A stretch of 64,000 bases of DNA from Castanea sativa (GCF_040712315.1 NC_134017.1:48853636-48917635), one strand, 5' to 3'. Positions 12,057 to 24,274 are shown, counted from the stretch's first letter. The notes: a model not told the origin generated them from the sequence alone. Translations and numbers: made by a program.

Positions 12057-13727
12057 AAAAAATCTAAAATACATAGATACTACAAAGTTTTGAATTAGGT
12101 GTAAATGTACTTTATGCTAAACTAGGCCAATTGGGTTATTACTCATAATAATAATGCTAGACATAAATTCAATATCAATGTGACCTTTAACAGAAGATAA
12201 TTACAAAATTTTCTTACAACCTTTTTTTTTTGGAATACTTGATTATTTTTTTCTGAGCATGTTTAATATTTTATCCCATGCATGCTGAATAATTATAAAG
12301 AAAAATGACTATGATTAGCAGTTTCGAACTTAACCTTCGTAAATTTTATTTTTATGAGCTCCTAACAATTAGAGTTATAATATAACGTTTGTTTTTCTAT
12401 TTTGAGTAGAGTTGTATAATGCGGAATTTGGGTAATAGAACGTTGCCATTTGTCAATGTTATTTATGAGCAGAAGACAAGAGCGTGAATAGAAATAAACA
12501 AATGCTTCTATAGTCTCAGTTATCGAGATGCCACTGATTGCCAATAAAATATGGAAGGAGGGAAACTATGTCATGTCAAATAATCAATGTGGGCAATGAT
12601 GGTAATTCAAACTTCAAAGACCGATTTCCTCAAAAACAAAAAAATTCAAAGACCGATAAAGCTAGTTTCTCATGCTTGTTTTGTTTTGTTTTTGTTTTTG
12701 TTTTTTTTGTTTTTCCCTACAATGCTCTATGGCCTATGCAATTTCAAAAAAAGAAGAAGATAGTCCTACACAAAGTTACAGACTCACATGACATCATTTT
12801 TCATTCATAATTTAATCAAAGAACTCTATCTTATCCAAATTTCATGGCCAACTTGTGGGATTTTTCGTATGTGAAGTACTGAAGTTTTTTCCTCATATTT
12901 TGATTATTGTTCATTTTGTGCTTAATTCTTCTCAAACACAACTCTTGGGCCATCGCTGGCAACGAATATTTTTTAAATTGTTTAAAACATCAAATATTTT
13001 TCACCAGAAATTTATATATAGTTTTCAATTTTTTTTTTTAAAATTGTATTTCATATTTTATATTTATAAAATAAACCAATAAAAAATCAATTCAGCCAAA
13101 CAAAATTGAAGGCCCATTATGTTTTTTATTTTCCTCTTGCACACAAAGAAAAATCATTTTAAATGTGGTATGTATTGCACACAAATTGTTTTACATGAAC
13201 GATTTTAGTTGTTTTTTTTGAGTTGTGTATAGAATCGTGTAAAACAATTTTCGTATAATAAATACAATCCTAATATGGGTGGCATTGGATATGAGACATG
13301 ATTCACCTGTAAGATCTGTTCCCCTCCCCTCTTTTCACCAACAAAAAGAAGAGAAAATCATTTTGTGGGTGTTTGGGTATTTTAGTTATAGGACATACCC
13401 TATACGTCAAATTTTAATAAGTCAACAGTTAAACTTGGATTTTTTTGGGATAGTTGAGTCTGAAATTCATGTCAATGGATCATCCGTTAATTTCTATGGT
13501 TGAACTTCTCTTTATGTACTTAAGTAATATAATAAAGGGAAATATTAATAGATATCCTAAGAAAATTTATTTAGGAATTATTTTTAGAAATATTTTATAG
13601 GAATATAATAAAGTAATTAATTTTTTTGACTACTTTTATGTTTTCCATAAAAGTATTGTCAAAACTTTTTTAATATGATTTATTAACATTTGCCCTAAGG
13701 ATGCTTGTTAACATGATTCTATAATAA
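12057..13727. other. AT-rich intergenic sequence without a recognised gene
   Basis: Short ORFs (12362-13503) lack family signatures and carry low-complexity T-rich runs, including a GTTTT-rich tract near 12678-12715. Nothing functional is seen. Confidence 0.5.
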
Positions 13728-14010
13728 ATGAGAAAAATAGAAAAATAATGGAAATAATATATATTATTCTTTCTTGAAAATAATTAGACCATAAAACATA
13801 TAAATTAAATTAAACAAATACGAGAGCGTATATTAATAAGGCCAAAAATATATATTTAAGAGTGCATGAATATGAGGAAAGTAGAAAAATAATGGGAATA
13901 ATATATAATATTCTTTCTTGAAAATAATTAGACCATAAAACATATAAATAAAATTGAACAAAATACGTGAGCCTATATTAATAAGGCCAAACAAATATAT
14001 TTAACACTAG
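13728..14010. repeat. 144-bp tandem repeat, two units
   Basis: Unit 1 (about 13728-13871) and unit 2 (about 13872-14010) share long runs such as TTCTTTCTTGAAAATAATTA and the segment ending TATTAATAAGGCCAAA. A third partial copy lies at 22722-22785, on the far side of the Helitron-like block. Confidence 0.7.
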
Positions 14011-14032
14011 TCGAAAACTCATGCGATGCATG
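14007..14032 (-). other. Helitron 3' terminus: hairpin plus CTAG
   Basis: CTAG occupies 14007-14010 (read on the - strand) and a 5-bp stem with 3-nt loop occupies 14020-14032, separated by 9 nt. The next - strand base is T, consistent with insertion between A and T. A diverged copy of the hairpin region is at about 15092-15110 and another at 31309-31332. Confidence 0.6.
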
Positions 14033-14175
14033 GAATAGTTTTAAATCAAATGTTAACATGTTCAGGTTAAACATCTCTCTAATTTCAATTATTGAAAGCT
14101 ACGTTGGCTCTAATATAAGATGAAACATGTAATATTATGAAGTAATATTAAAAATGAGATAAATACAAATATTAT

Positions 14176-15020
14176 TGTAAGGACACAATTCAAATTCCCA
14201 AACTATGACTGGAAGGAAATGGGCTTGAAAGACCTTTTTTACAATAAAATTTGTAGAGGATGGGTTTGTAATCTAGATTTCAATGATGATTTAGATGACA
14301 AGGAAAAGAACGGGCTTTGGGCCCAATGGCACAAAATAAAGAGTTGTTTACAAGAGTAAGACTGAAAGTTCCTCTTCGGACACAATCCGAGGATAATTTA
14401 TAATAGTATTTCCTCAAGTTTGGATACAATTCTTGATTATCATATACTATTGGCCCTTTTTCTTACTGAAAAAGCCTCCATTTTCTTCGTATGTCTTCCC
14501 CTTTATTTATACTTCTTCTTCTCCTCTTCATCATCTTCCACCTCATGGTTACAATGCTGATTTTGGATACTTGTCCCATCAATTCTTCCCTAAAGCCCGC
14601 TGCGGTTAGGGACCAAGTTCCAAACTCCATGCTGGGGTCTCATCCTTCCATCTATGCAGTCAGCGTATCAATTACAGAGCTTTTAATGTATGGGCGGTGG
14701 TAGCAGCTTTACCTTAGATATTTCCACCGCTCCTTCTATTGTCCTCCACGTGTACTGTGTATTCCCGTAGTCGTAGGATTCTTTATAATATAGCCCGGGG
14801 ATGCTAAACCTCTCTTCCTATGTCCTCGGCTTAACAATCCGAGGACACATCTTCTCCTCGGACCTAACTTGGTCATTTTTATCATATCTTTACTTGGCAT
14901 TTCTTTATGAGATACATTCAGATACGCCAAGATCATTTTGACGTCTTCGGATTTGGGTTTTTAGCCCAAAAGACTTCGTTGGGCCATCCTTGGTAAATTA
15001 CTGGGCCCAATGCCCCTACA
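14176..15020 (-). mobile_element. Solo LTR of a Ty3/gypsy retrotransposon
   Basis: This 845-bp segment starts TGTAAGGACACAATTCAAAT and ends GGGCCCAATGCCCCTACA. It is the reverse complement of the LTR at 62124-62937 along its length, with moderate divergence. It is flanked by a perfect 5-bp target duplication ATTAT (14171-14175 and 15021-15025), and no internal sequence is attached. A TATAAATA promoter box on the - strand lies at about 14503-14510. The arrangement implies LTR-LTR recombination that removed the internal region. ORFs inside it are LTR shadows. Confidence 0.85.
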
Positions 15021-15659
15021 ATTATGAAGTAATATATTGCAATAATCATAATGTGTTCTTACATTTGGTTTAATAAGTATTACAAAAGAACCTGCGCGAT
15101 GCATGAGAATGCTACTAATTTTTTTAAATAAAAATAAATAAAAATTATATCCATAATAGAAGGACATGAAATATGATTACTGTCCCAAAAGATGACACAT
15201 ACTCCACATAATCATTTGGTTGCTTGTTTAGCCAATCAAACAGCAAACCATTCTTGGACAAGTTACCTAATTGTGTTACTATTGGACCAACTGGGTACAC
15301 TGGTCTTTTTAATACATAACCAAATAGTTTATCATCTCTCAAAGCCGCAATTGTTTTAGGCTAAACCTCCTCCCAATAGTTTTTAATTTGCACATATTGG
15401 GCAAATGTCCCAATACCATGTATTTTTGCTATTGCTTTTTTTATTTTTCAATTTCATTTATTTCATGAATTGCACTAAATATTCAATGTACCCTTAAATA
15501 ACTAAATATAAGAATTTAATTCCTCTCTATTTCAATTTAAAACCAAATTGTGCATAAAAGCAACAAAATTTCCTTTGTTCCAATATGTCTTTAGTACCAA
15601 AATCACAAATCCATTAAAACCAAATTGTGCATAGAAAATCTTAGAGATTGAAAGACAAC

Positions 15660-17060
15660 TTTAAAGTGTTTTTTTGTATCTTCTTCCTTTGTTGCTTTGT
15701 AGTAGTCCCTGAATATGCCCTTTTGTTTTTCCTTTAGTACAAATGTTGGTGTGAGTTGCACATTGCTTTAAACATCAAGTTTTTGAAATTTTGTACAATC
15801 ACCATCTTCTTCAGTTGATAAGTTATTGCTACATTCATTTGAAATATCACTAATGTAAGCCTGGCAATAGAACAAGTTGAGAAATGTATTACAGCATATA
15901 CATCTAAAATGTCATAGTTGTAATTTTGTTAAATTAAAGAATACGTACTTTTGTCATTTTATCAAGCTAAATTTCTTTGTCAGTTTCTTCAAAAGAGTCA
16001 AAAAGTTTCTTGACGGTGTAGAATTCTCATCCATACTTGAGATTATAGTCATTTAGTTGTATTTGGAAAACAAATTGTTTTCCTTTTAGATTTTCTATTT
16101 GCATAGGAATGATGACTTCATCGGGCTCCTAACAAAAGTAACATTTTTCAAATTGTATACTCAAGTAAAGTTTAGTAAATATTAAATACTAATTTTTTCT
16201 TCCATATTCTCACCTCTAAAGATTTATTCAAAAGGTCTTTCGCTGATATGTTGAGTATTTTTTCTACTTCCGAATCAAATAAAATGAATGTGGTCATTCT
16301 TGAGCTATCTTCAACCTTTAATTAAATTCTATACCTAATAAAAGAAATGACATATATAATGTTAATATCATATTAATTATTGTGTATATAAAAAGTAAAC
16401 ATTTTCATTTTGTGTACCTTGGGATTGGAAAGCATGTCTTTTTGTTGCAATTGTTGCACTATAAAAATTTATCTCTTGACTTTACCTTTTTACGATATAC
16501 TTCGCAAGAGATAAAGTACCAACCAGAATTATCTATGTCAATGTTTATAATATTTCCTTGACAGGTAAAGATATTTTCTTAGAAATTGAATTTAATATCA
16601 ATCAATTCATAATTTTATAGTTAAATTTTGTAAAAGCAGCTCTATGGTACATAAAGAAATGTTAAGGACACAATGTTATTGTTGAAAGTATTTTTTTTCT
16701 TACCTCATTATCAAAGTCCTACATAATTTTTGTTATTTCACTTATGGTTCTTCTGTTGATGTTCATCTCTTCTTGAATTGTCACTTGTGGTTTGAATTGC
16801 TTTGACATTTGTACTATTGGTTGGTTATTTTCCACCAGCTTGTTATATTATATAAAGATATTAGACATAGTATTGTAGAGACTGTAAATATATATAAAAA
16901 ATGTGAATCCAAAACAAAACACTTACTGATCTTTGAATTCAGCAGTCTCAGGAATGTCCAAATCAATATAAACTCTTGTTCCACTTGTTGATGATAAGTT
17001 ATACTCTCATACAATGCACGAGATTCATTAGAAAAAAAGTACATTGAAGATTCAATGAAA
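15660..17060 (-). pseudogene. Replication protein A (RPA1-like) gene of the Helitron, broken
   Basis: Several - strand exon-like blocks match plant Helitron-encoded RPA70-type single-strand DNA-binding proteins. About 16980-16927 encodes RVYIDLDIPETAEF. About 16840-16703 encodes a stretch with NRRTISEITKI followed by a stop and DFDNE. About 16570-16425 encodes GWYFISCEVYRKKV, then a stop, then a CNNC zinc-binding pair and IPRY. About 16330-16210 encodes SRMTTFILFDSEVEKIL of the C-terminal OB fold. About 16129-15960 encodes GKQFVFQIQLNDYNLKYG, a stop, and EFYTVKKLF. About 15867-15660 is a less certain last exon. At least three in-frame stops make it non-functional. Such genes normally serve Helitron rolling-circle transposition. 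The order relative to the Helitron N-terminal relic supports one element. Exon limits are approximate. Confidence 0.7.
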
Positions 17061-19082
17061 TCTTCACAGTAACAAAGAGAGGTCTAGATCAGAGGGCATA
17101 GTATCTTGTAGACATGAACAATACAGAGGTAAATAATCCAACTTTGCTGTGCTAGATATTGATGTTAAAGATAATGACATTTGAGTAAGGGTTTGTCTGG
17201 TTTAATCTTGACCTGATCATGAGCTGTAAACATCAGTGTATTTGTATGCTATACTATATGTACCAAAAAGAAAACTATAATTTATTAATGAGATATTTAT
17301 AATTTATTGTACAATACATAATTGGAGAAGTCCTCCAATTACTGCGCAAATTGCATAATGCAATGTGTGTGTATATCACAAGAGAGTAGTTTTATGATTG
17401 GTCCTCTATATATTGAACTCCCTTTAAACAATATTTTTTAATTTGGAGAACTTTGAGACTTTATAAGTTATGGACTAAACAAATTGATGTATAAAAGGGA
17501 TACAAATCACCCATTCACTCTTGCTTAGGTGGTAAATTGAATGATATCATTAGAAAGTCAGAATTGGTAGAGATTTATTGGAAATTTAAAATTTAATTTA
17601 GAAAAATCACCTGAGAAGCAACATGAAAAACATTTAACTACTTCTCAATAGAGCACTAATTGGAAATGTAGCATTCTAATTCGTAAGCATCTGAAACAAA
17701 ATCAGTCTCTAAGCCATTGATTCCAATCAGATAGCAAAATCTCTAAAAAATGACATGAAGTTCTGGAGAAGTATTGGCCTTCTTTAAGTTTTGGTTCACC
17801 ATAAACTTGCCATGGTGGAAAAGGGTCTTTCTGGGCACATGAGGTCCTCATCTTATGTTCACTTATTTTTTTTAAGCAAGGCAATATGGAATACTTCATA
17901 ATAATTCTTGCCCTTAAATGTCTTGTAATGCGAAAATTTCACCATTATCCTCCCAAGGTGCAACAATAGTATAGAAGGTATTTTATGCAGTTTTTATATG
18001 CATCTAGTCTCTCACATGTTGCACTGAACATCGTAGGTTGTGAGAGGCCTTATATAGTTTTCCACAACATAGGTGCCTTCCTAAGCAGTTGGTGCATAGC
18101 TGGTCGCAGAAATGTTATGAATTAGAGATATGGCATTGGAGATGACATCCTTTTTCTATGCGACTCTTACAGAGGGTGGTATGTGAAATTTGGATAAGTG
18201 TCACCTATGGTATTTGTGACAGATTTTCTGTAAATTGTACTCACTGTCATATCATAAATGCAAGTTAAGCGAGATATAAAACAATGCAACAATCAACAAA
18301 CAATCTTCTTGCATACCAATTACTTGCAAGTTGTTGGTCTATTGTTGTGCATTGTTATATGATCACAAAACCATGCAAAATCTTTAAGCATGAAATTTCC
18401 AAGTAAAGTTTCAGGCTTTGAGTGTAAGCAGCTGTTATTTTCTCAGACTCCTTATGACTCCTAATAATAATGAAAAAAGAAGTTGAATCTTCTAGTACAT
18501 GTTCTTCCTATGGATAAAGATTAGTAGATATTGTTGCCAAACAGGTAACTAAGAATTTGGTGACCATAATGCAATTTTAAATGAGTTAACAATCATCATC
18601 AGCATCTCATTGTTATTGTAAGGAAATTGTGATTGGTGTTGTGCTAGTAAAACAATCATCATCAGTTTCTATTTCTCCCGAGAAAAACAGATGGAATACA
18701 TCTGTCACTTACTGAATCTAAGGATATTTAATAAACCATGTCACATAACATAAGCATACAAATTTCATATACCATATTTTGTTCTTTTTCCTTTCATTAA
18801 TTTTTTAAAATAGGAAGATTTTGGATAGGCGACCACCTGCATCGTATTTTCCTCCGAAATTTTTTTTTGGTTTAGATATGATTGAAGAAACAATATGATT
18901 ATCGCTTCCAAAGAAGTCACTTGCTAAAAGTGGAGTTCTTTTTTGAGTTTTTGTGTTCAATTATTTTAAATGATCTCCATGGAAAAGGAATTGCCCCATA
19001 CTAGCTCCCACTCCAAAATTTTCAAATTCACAAATAATAATAAAAATTTCCAACCAAATTAAAAAAAAAAAAACGGCCTTTC
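17061..19082. other. Interior of the Helitron-like block, no recognised coding
   Basis: In an intact element the Rep/helicase body would be expected between the N-terminal domain and the RPA gene. I see no helicase motifs on either strand, so most of the helicase has been deleted or has decayed beyond recognition. The ORF at 17702-17899 (-) is not identifiable. Confidence 0.45.
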
Positions 19083-19655
19083 ATCACTTTAATCTGTCCT
19101 TGACCATTCTAAAATATTTAACCAATTGATTGCACTGGTCTAACATTTCCATCAACTCGGTAACAATATCTGGATCCACATGATTTCTATCATCTTCATG
19201 TATAACTGCATCAATTCTATTTTTAACTTCATTATCAGTTTCATAAATATAAAGCTGTGCATACTTAGGTTTTTGGCCATGGACAAGAAGAAGTGATCCA
19301 ATTCTATGATGAGTTTGACCATTTATATGAAACACCTATGGACCAGAACCATTATTCACTGATCTATCAACATTACCTCCTAAAGAAGTGAAAGCAAAGA
19401 GAGAGTTGTAGATTCTTATCCCTAGTTGAAAGTTTATTGATCTCTGATCACTATTAATATTGAGTAAGCTTCGAAGAAAGGGTGGAGGTTCTTTCAATAG
19501 AGGAAGATCAACTCTTCCTTTAGAACAACACAAACTAAACTTCGGTTTTGTAGGCGTTTTTGACTTTATAGTTCTCTCTTCATACCAAAGTTGAGCTCCA
19601 CAATGTTCACACACTATTGTTGGAGGTCCTAAATCCAGTGGTTCTGTAAATTTTC
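19083..19655 (-). pseudogene. Helitron helicase-like N-terminal domain (Helitron_like_N) fragment
   Basis: Reading on the - strand from about 19655, the translation runs EPLDLGPPTIVCEHCGA, then CSKGRVDLPLLKEPPPFL, then LFAFTSLGGNVDRSVNNGSGP. A TAG stop at 19333-19335 interrupts it before FHINGQTHHRIGSLLLVHGQ and PKYAQLYIYETDNEVKNRI. In family members the stop position normally holds an aromatic residue before VF, so a single nonsense change separates the two ORFs (19336-19614 and 19084-19335). These blocks are characteristic of plant Helitron proteins just upstream of the Rep domain. The downstream catalytic Rep and helicase regions are absent. Confidence 0.8.
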
Positions 19656-20446
19656 CTATGACAACAAAAACAAAAATTCACTTTTTCTTCCTAATTTTAG
19701 AACTTTTTTAGGAGAACTAAAAAATATAGCACTTACGCTGTTTTCTGCTTTCATCATTGGTGCTATATTGTCTATGTTGAATACTCCTTTCAAATGACTC
19801 ATCATCTCTTGTTCTTGTTTGGCCTAGGTTACATACTAATTATTAGGTTACATACTAATTATGAGTTTTTTAAAGAAATTTTTTTTTAATATCTCAATAT
19901 CATACCCCTTCTATTTCTCTTTTCAGATAAAATTAATCTTCATCTCAATCTTACATAAAAAGCAGACTACATGCTTGGGGAATAAACTAAAAGCAAAGCA
20001 TTCACAAAATTTTAATTCATAAATATAACTATATAGCAAAAATGTATATTCCAAATTAATAGTTATATGTTATAGAAAGGGGAAAAATTGAAGAAAAATA
20101 TAGCATTCACATACTAACTTTAGAATAAAAAAAAAAATCATAAAAGCATGATTATTTGATAAAATACAAATTGTACATAGAAGTAATTAAAACAATGGAA
20201 ATCTTGAGATGAAACAATTAAACCAAACATAAAACCAAGTTTGAGATAACCAAGAAATCTTAAATATGCAATCATATTCCAATTTCAAATTCTTCCTACA
20301 AACATATTACCAATTAATATGCAATAAACAGTTCAAAATAAAGAAAAGACTGGTAAATACTTGACTTTTCTCGTCTTGTAGTTGTATTACCAAATAAGAC
20401 TGATATCAAAATGCTAAATCCCTACTTGCAAAACAGTAAGAATCCA
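19656..20446. other. Helitron-block interior, AT-rich, nothing recognised
   Basis: No gene or further repeat could be supported, apart from a short local duplication of GGTTACATACTAATTA (about 19829-19861). Confidence 0.4.
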
Positions 20447-21402
20447 ATTTTCAGCCAAGAAACATTAATAGAAGAGAAATAGTGTAGTGCAGAAAGTTTG
20501 AAACAGTGCAGTGTAGTGTAGATTTTAATGAAACAGTGCAGTATAGTGCAAATTTTTCTTTTTTAATCTCCTTCATATCATCAAACAATTTGATTGTGAG
20601 AGCAGGCAGCTTACCCTCATAAAAAAAAAAAAAATGAGAACTCTTCGCTAGTTGCTACTGTTAAATAAATTAGCATAAAAATTTCAATGATTCTATCCAA
20701 TGAAAAAACAATCACCTGCATCACCATAGTTGTTACTATTAGCTAACTTTAACTCATGTTTTCCATAGTGATCAGTAATTTATAGAGCCAAAGGAACCCA
20801 AATATTAAAAGCAAAAGCCTAAACTAAATCCTCTAATTGATTTAAGAATTCCATTTTGTTTTATGCAATTACTTTCAGTTATAGTCTTACAGCCTTGCAA
20901 GTATTTGAATGTATCTTATCTAATCAATGTGACAGCTGCATCATACCTTGCATGTCCATACGTTCATGTGTTTGAAGACAAAAACAATGTTGTTGAGCAA
21001 TACAATATTCAAATATGAAAAACTTAACAACACTGAAAAACTAATCTCAACGTACTCCACACCAATTTCGCTAAGATTATCATGAATGTTGTGTGATGAA
21101 AGCAAGTCCTTGATTCGCCGTACTCCACACCAAACTGATCCTCTTTGATATGCCGCCCCACTAACATATACAAACCCATAGCTCAGTTTCCACACAAAAA
21201 AAATTCAAATTGATTATCACCATTTTAATATCCATTTAAAATATTGTAAAAATCCAATTTTTAACCAAGAAACATTAATAGAAGAGAAATAGTGCAGTGT
21301 AGTGCATATTTTACTTTTTAAATCTCCTTTATATCATCAAACAATTTGATTGTGATAGTAGGCAGCTTACCCTCATAAAAAAAATGAGAACTCTTCACTA
21401 AT
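20447..21402. repeat. Dispersed direct repeat pair, 150-200 bp
   Basis: About 20447-20650 and about 21251-21402 share GAAACATTAATAGAAGAGAA, CATCAAACAATTTGATTGTG, GGCAGCTTACCCTCATAAAA and ATGAGAACTCTTC. The first copy carries an extra internal array of GTGCAGTGTAGTG-like words (20480-20552). The word ATGAGAACTCTTC occurs a third time at 22699-22711. Confidence 0.65.
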
Positions 21403-21486
21403 CAAATAATACAACTAAATGGAGAAGACCCAAACATAACATAAAATCTTCACTAATTCAAATATTAAACATTGTCAAACTTGGTA

Positions 21487-22070
21487 CATAATGTGCTTGA
21501 GCCCAATAAAAAATTATAAAGACAAATAAGGGACAAGAGCCAATCCTACCAAGAGCAGCGAAAATGACATTAATCGTTCCTAAGAGAGGCCTGGATGAGT
21601 TGTTCTTTTGATTAACCGAACCTGAATGGCTTCCTTGTCCATTGGGATGATACAAAAATTGCTTCAACCTTCCTTTACTAACCAACTGCTCCAAATGGTT
21701 CCATAGTGTCTGACAATTCTCGATGGTATGACCTACGTCCTGATGATAGTGGCAAATGAGATTCTGATTCCGCTTTGTATAATCCCCAGCCATCTTGTTG
21801 GGCCATTTGAAGTATGGTTCCTTTCGGATTTTCTCCAACAACTGATGCACCGGTTCTCCGAATACGGTGTTGACTACCTGAGGAGTGGCTAAACCAGATT
21901 GCCGAGCGAAATCTCTCCTCGACCTATTGTTATTGTATCTTTCCAACTTGAAATCCTTCATCTCCTGAGGGATAACCTTTGCCTTTGCCTTCCCCTTACC
22001 TTGTTGCTGATCTTCTTCAACATAATGTGCTTGAGCCCAATAAAAAATTATAAAGACAAATAAGGGACAA
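21487..22070. repeat. Perfect 50-bp direct repeats flanking a gag patch
   Basis: Bases 21487-21536 are identical to 22021-22070 over 50 bp (both begin CATAATGTGCTTGAGCCCAA). The 484 bp between them are retrotransposon gag sequence, while the repeats themselves are not. This looks like a very long target duplication rather than a transposase product. Confidence 0.85.
21537..22020 (-). pseudogene. Ty3/gypsy gag fragment inserted as a patch
   Basis: On the - strand this encodes an uninterrupted piece of gypsy gag. It runs from a KVIPQEMKDF block through VVNTVFGEPVHQLLEKI and FKWPNKMAGD to a zinc-knuckle-like CHYHQDVGHTIENC and LWNHLEQLVSKGRLKQFL. It corresponds to gag sequence starting where the element at the right end of this window leaves off; the KVIPQEM/RDF block is also readable at about 63950-63982. 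No LTR, protease or reverse transcriptase accompanies it. The C-terminal residues of the ORF (to 21458) are read from the flanking repeat and are not gag. Confidence 0.8.
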
Positions 22071-22765
22071 AGAAATCTTGTATATTAGATCCATAAAAGT
22101 ACATACATGCCAAAAGGATTAATACCACTACCATAGGTCCATTGACAATGAAATTATTTTCATAGTTACATATATGCTATGAATAAACAAATAAACAAAT
22201 AAACAAATTGCAATAATGATCGCAACCTTATTACTTTCATAATAAATAAATAGAATATAGTTACGAATGTCAAATTCTTTTGCTATGACTCAAAAAGAGT
22301 AGAGAACATAATACAACACATCTGCATTATATAGAAGAGTACATCATATATTTATTCAACATAAAACATTGAGTTCTATAAATTGTTATTAATCTGTATT
22401 TCAAATCTCTTGTTAAATAAATCTCTTGTAGCTGAATTAACACCTCCCCATGTACAAAGTACTTAGGGGTCTAGATGGGAAAGGGTTTGAGCTGTGGGAT
22501 TAGTAATATATTATAATTATTTCTCAAAAAAAAAAAATTAAAGACAACCATTAAGTCCATCAACACATATTTGGCAGCTATGTAAATGCAATAACAAAAC
22601 TCAAAACAATAGAAGAGACATCTTCATGGGCAGTGTCCTACACAGCCCCTTATTAAGTGCATCCCTTTTCAGAGGATCCAAAAGTCTCGTTAAAAAAATG
22701 AGAACTCTTCCTATATATGTTATACGTGAGCCTATATTAATAAGGTCAAACAAATATATTTAACA

Positions 22766-23818
22766 TGAGTACATGAATATGTTTGACAATGTCCAAATTA
22801 GTATGTATTAATTTAGGGGTAGATTCAAGCAAAGGAAAAAAAAAAAGCAATATCATACAAAGCTCCGGGGCCAGTCAGTATGCCCCTCCTTGCCAAATAA
22901 AATTTAGCAAAATTAATGGCCATGGGAAATAAGTGTTTGAATTTAATTTGAGAACGCCTAAGGTATTATATTTAAATTTTGCCATTTCTCAAAACTCTTA
23001 CAATATCCTTCCACTATATAGCCATCAAAAAGAGTCTCCTCATCATTGGATGCTTTCTTTTAGATTTTCTCTTCATGAACTCTTCCTTACGATACTCTCA
23101 CGCAGTCGCATTTTCATTAGTTTCTTCCTCTTCCTTAATAAATAGTTTTCTTATTTAAATAGCTAAGGGAATCTTGAGAGGCACAATTTTTTTATTACTA
23201 TTTTAGTTCAATTTCAATTTATTTATCTTATGATTTATGATTTTTCTGCTTTAGTTCAATTCTATTTATTAGATGAGAGGTACAAAAGTGATTTTGAATT
23301 TATATTTGGCCATATTAGTTTAATTTAATTTAATTTAATTTATGGTTGCTTATAATATTTTTTGTATTTAATTTCTATGAATATTGTTTCTTGTGAATGC
23401 AATAATATATTGTTATATATTTATATTTAATTTATATGAATGTTATGGACTAACAATTATTAAAAAAGAAAAAGGAGAAACTTTGGGGGGGGGGGGGGTC
23501 TTAAGATGCCCAATTGGTCGTTAAGTTTTTAGTATTTTCAATTTAAAGTGCAAATAAGAATTACATTAATAGAAAATTTCTAAAATTATTCTTGCACTAG
23601 TGTGTGTATATATATATATGAGTTATATACTTTGGATCGAAGTTTTTTTGTTTTTTTTTTTTGAAACTAATACACGAAGACATGTATGTATGTATGTATT
23701 TATTTATGTCACACATTAAGTTTTGCTTGAATTGCAAATCAATATGGTAGTTTTACCTCTATTTCCAAACCAAAATTCTTGGTTCTACCCTTGCTTATGG
23801 TCCATGTGTTTGAGTTTC

Positions 23819-23820
<2 letters not shown>
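22766..23820. other. AT-rich intergenic sequence
   Basis: No gene recognised. Minor repeats are a (TTTAA)n run near 23318-23342, a 12-13 base G tract near 23486-23498, and TATG repeats near 23683-23710. Confidence 0.45.

Positions 23821-23890
<70 letters not shown>
23821..23890. repeat. Compound microsatellite (AT)n-(AG)n
   Basis: An (AT)16 run at 23821-23852 passes directly into an (AG)19 run at 23853-23890. Confidence 0.95.
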
Positions 23891-23895
<5 letters not shown>

Positions 23896-24214
23896 ATTGT
23901 AATAGATCCATGTAATATAAAGCATTAAAAAGTGTCGTTTACACCACTCAATCGGTATTTTTTGGTATTTCCAACTTAGACCTTTAGGATTCAAATCCCT
24001 CCACTTCCATATGTGTGTGTGTGTGTGAGTGAGAAACAAGAAAGAATGATAAATGACATTATGTGCCTAGTAGAAGTCATGAACTTGTATAGGTCAAGGC
24101 AATATAATGTTAATTGGAAAGCGTAATGATTTTGCAAGCAATGATATTTTCTAATTTGCTTGACACAAGCAAAATTATTCCCTACGGCAAATAATTTCTA
24201 CGTACCTAATCCAT

Positions 24215-24216
<2 letters not shown>

Positions 24217-24274
<58 letters not shown>
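24217..24274. repeat. (AT)n microsatellite, left of the embedded segment
   Basis: About 55 bp of alternating AT with one C interruption near the right end. Confidence 0.9.

Larger units (their letters stand above)
14007..22721 (-). mobile_element. Decayed Helitron-like block with nested insertions
   Basis: On the - strand the block ends ...CGACTAG at 14007, followed by T. CTAG fits the CTRR|T rule for Helitron 3' ends. Nine bases upstream is a hairpin CATGC-atc-GCATG (14020-14032), as required of Helitrons. Inside, on the same strand and in the usual order, are remnants of the Helitron_like_N domain (19083-19655) and an RPA-like gene (15660-17060); the helicase proper is missing. The block is bracketed by 44-bp direct repeats with one mismatch (13963-14006 and 22722-22765). 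I could not define the 5' TC end, so the right border is approximate. A solo LTR and a gag patch are later arrivals. Confidence 0.6.

Noticed and set aside
14491..14936. ORFs in the 14.5-14.9 kb region
   Set aside because: They are chance frames in the solo LTR; the same translations appear in reverse in the LTR at 62124-62937.
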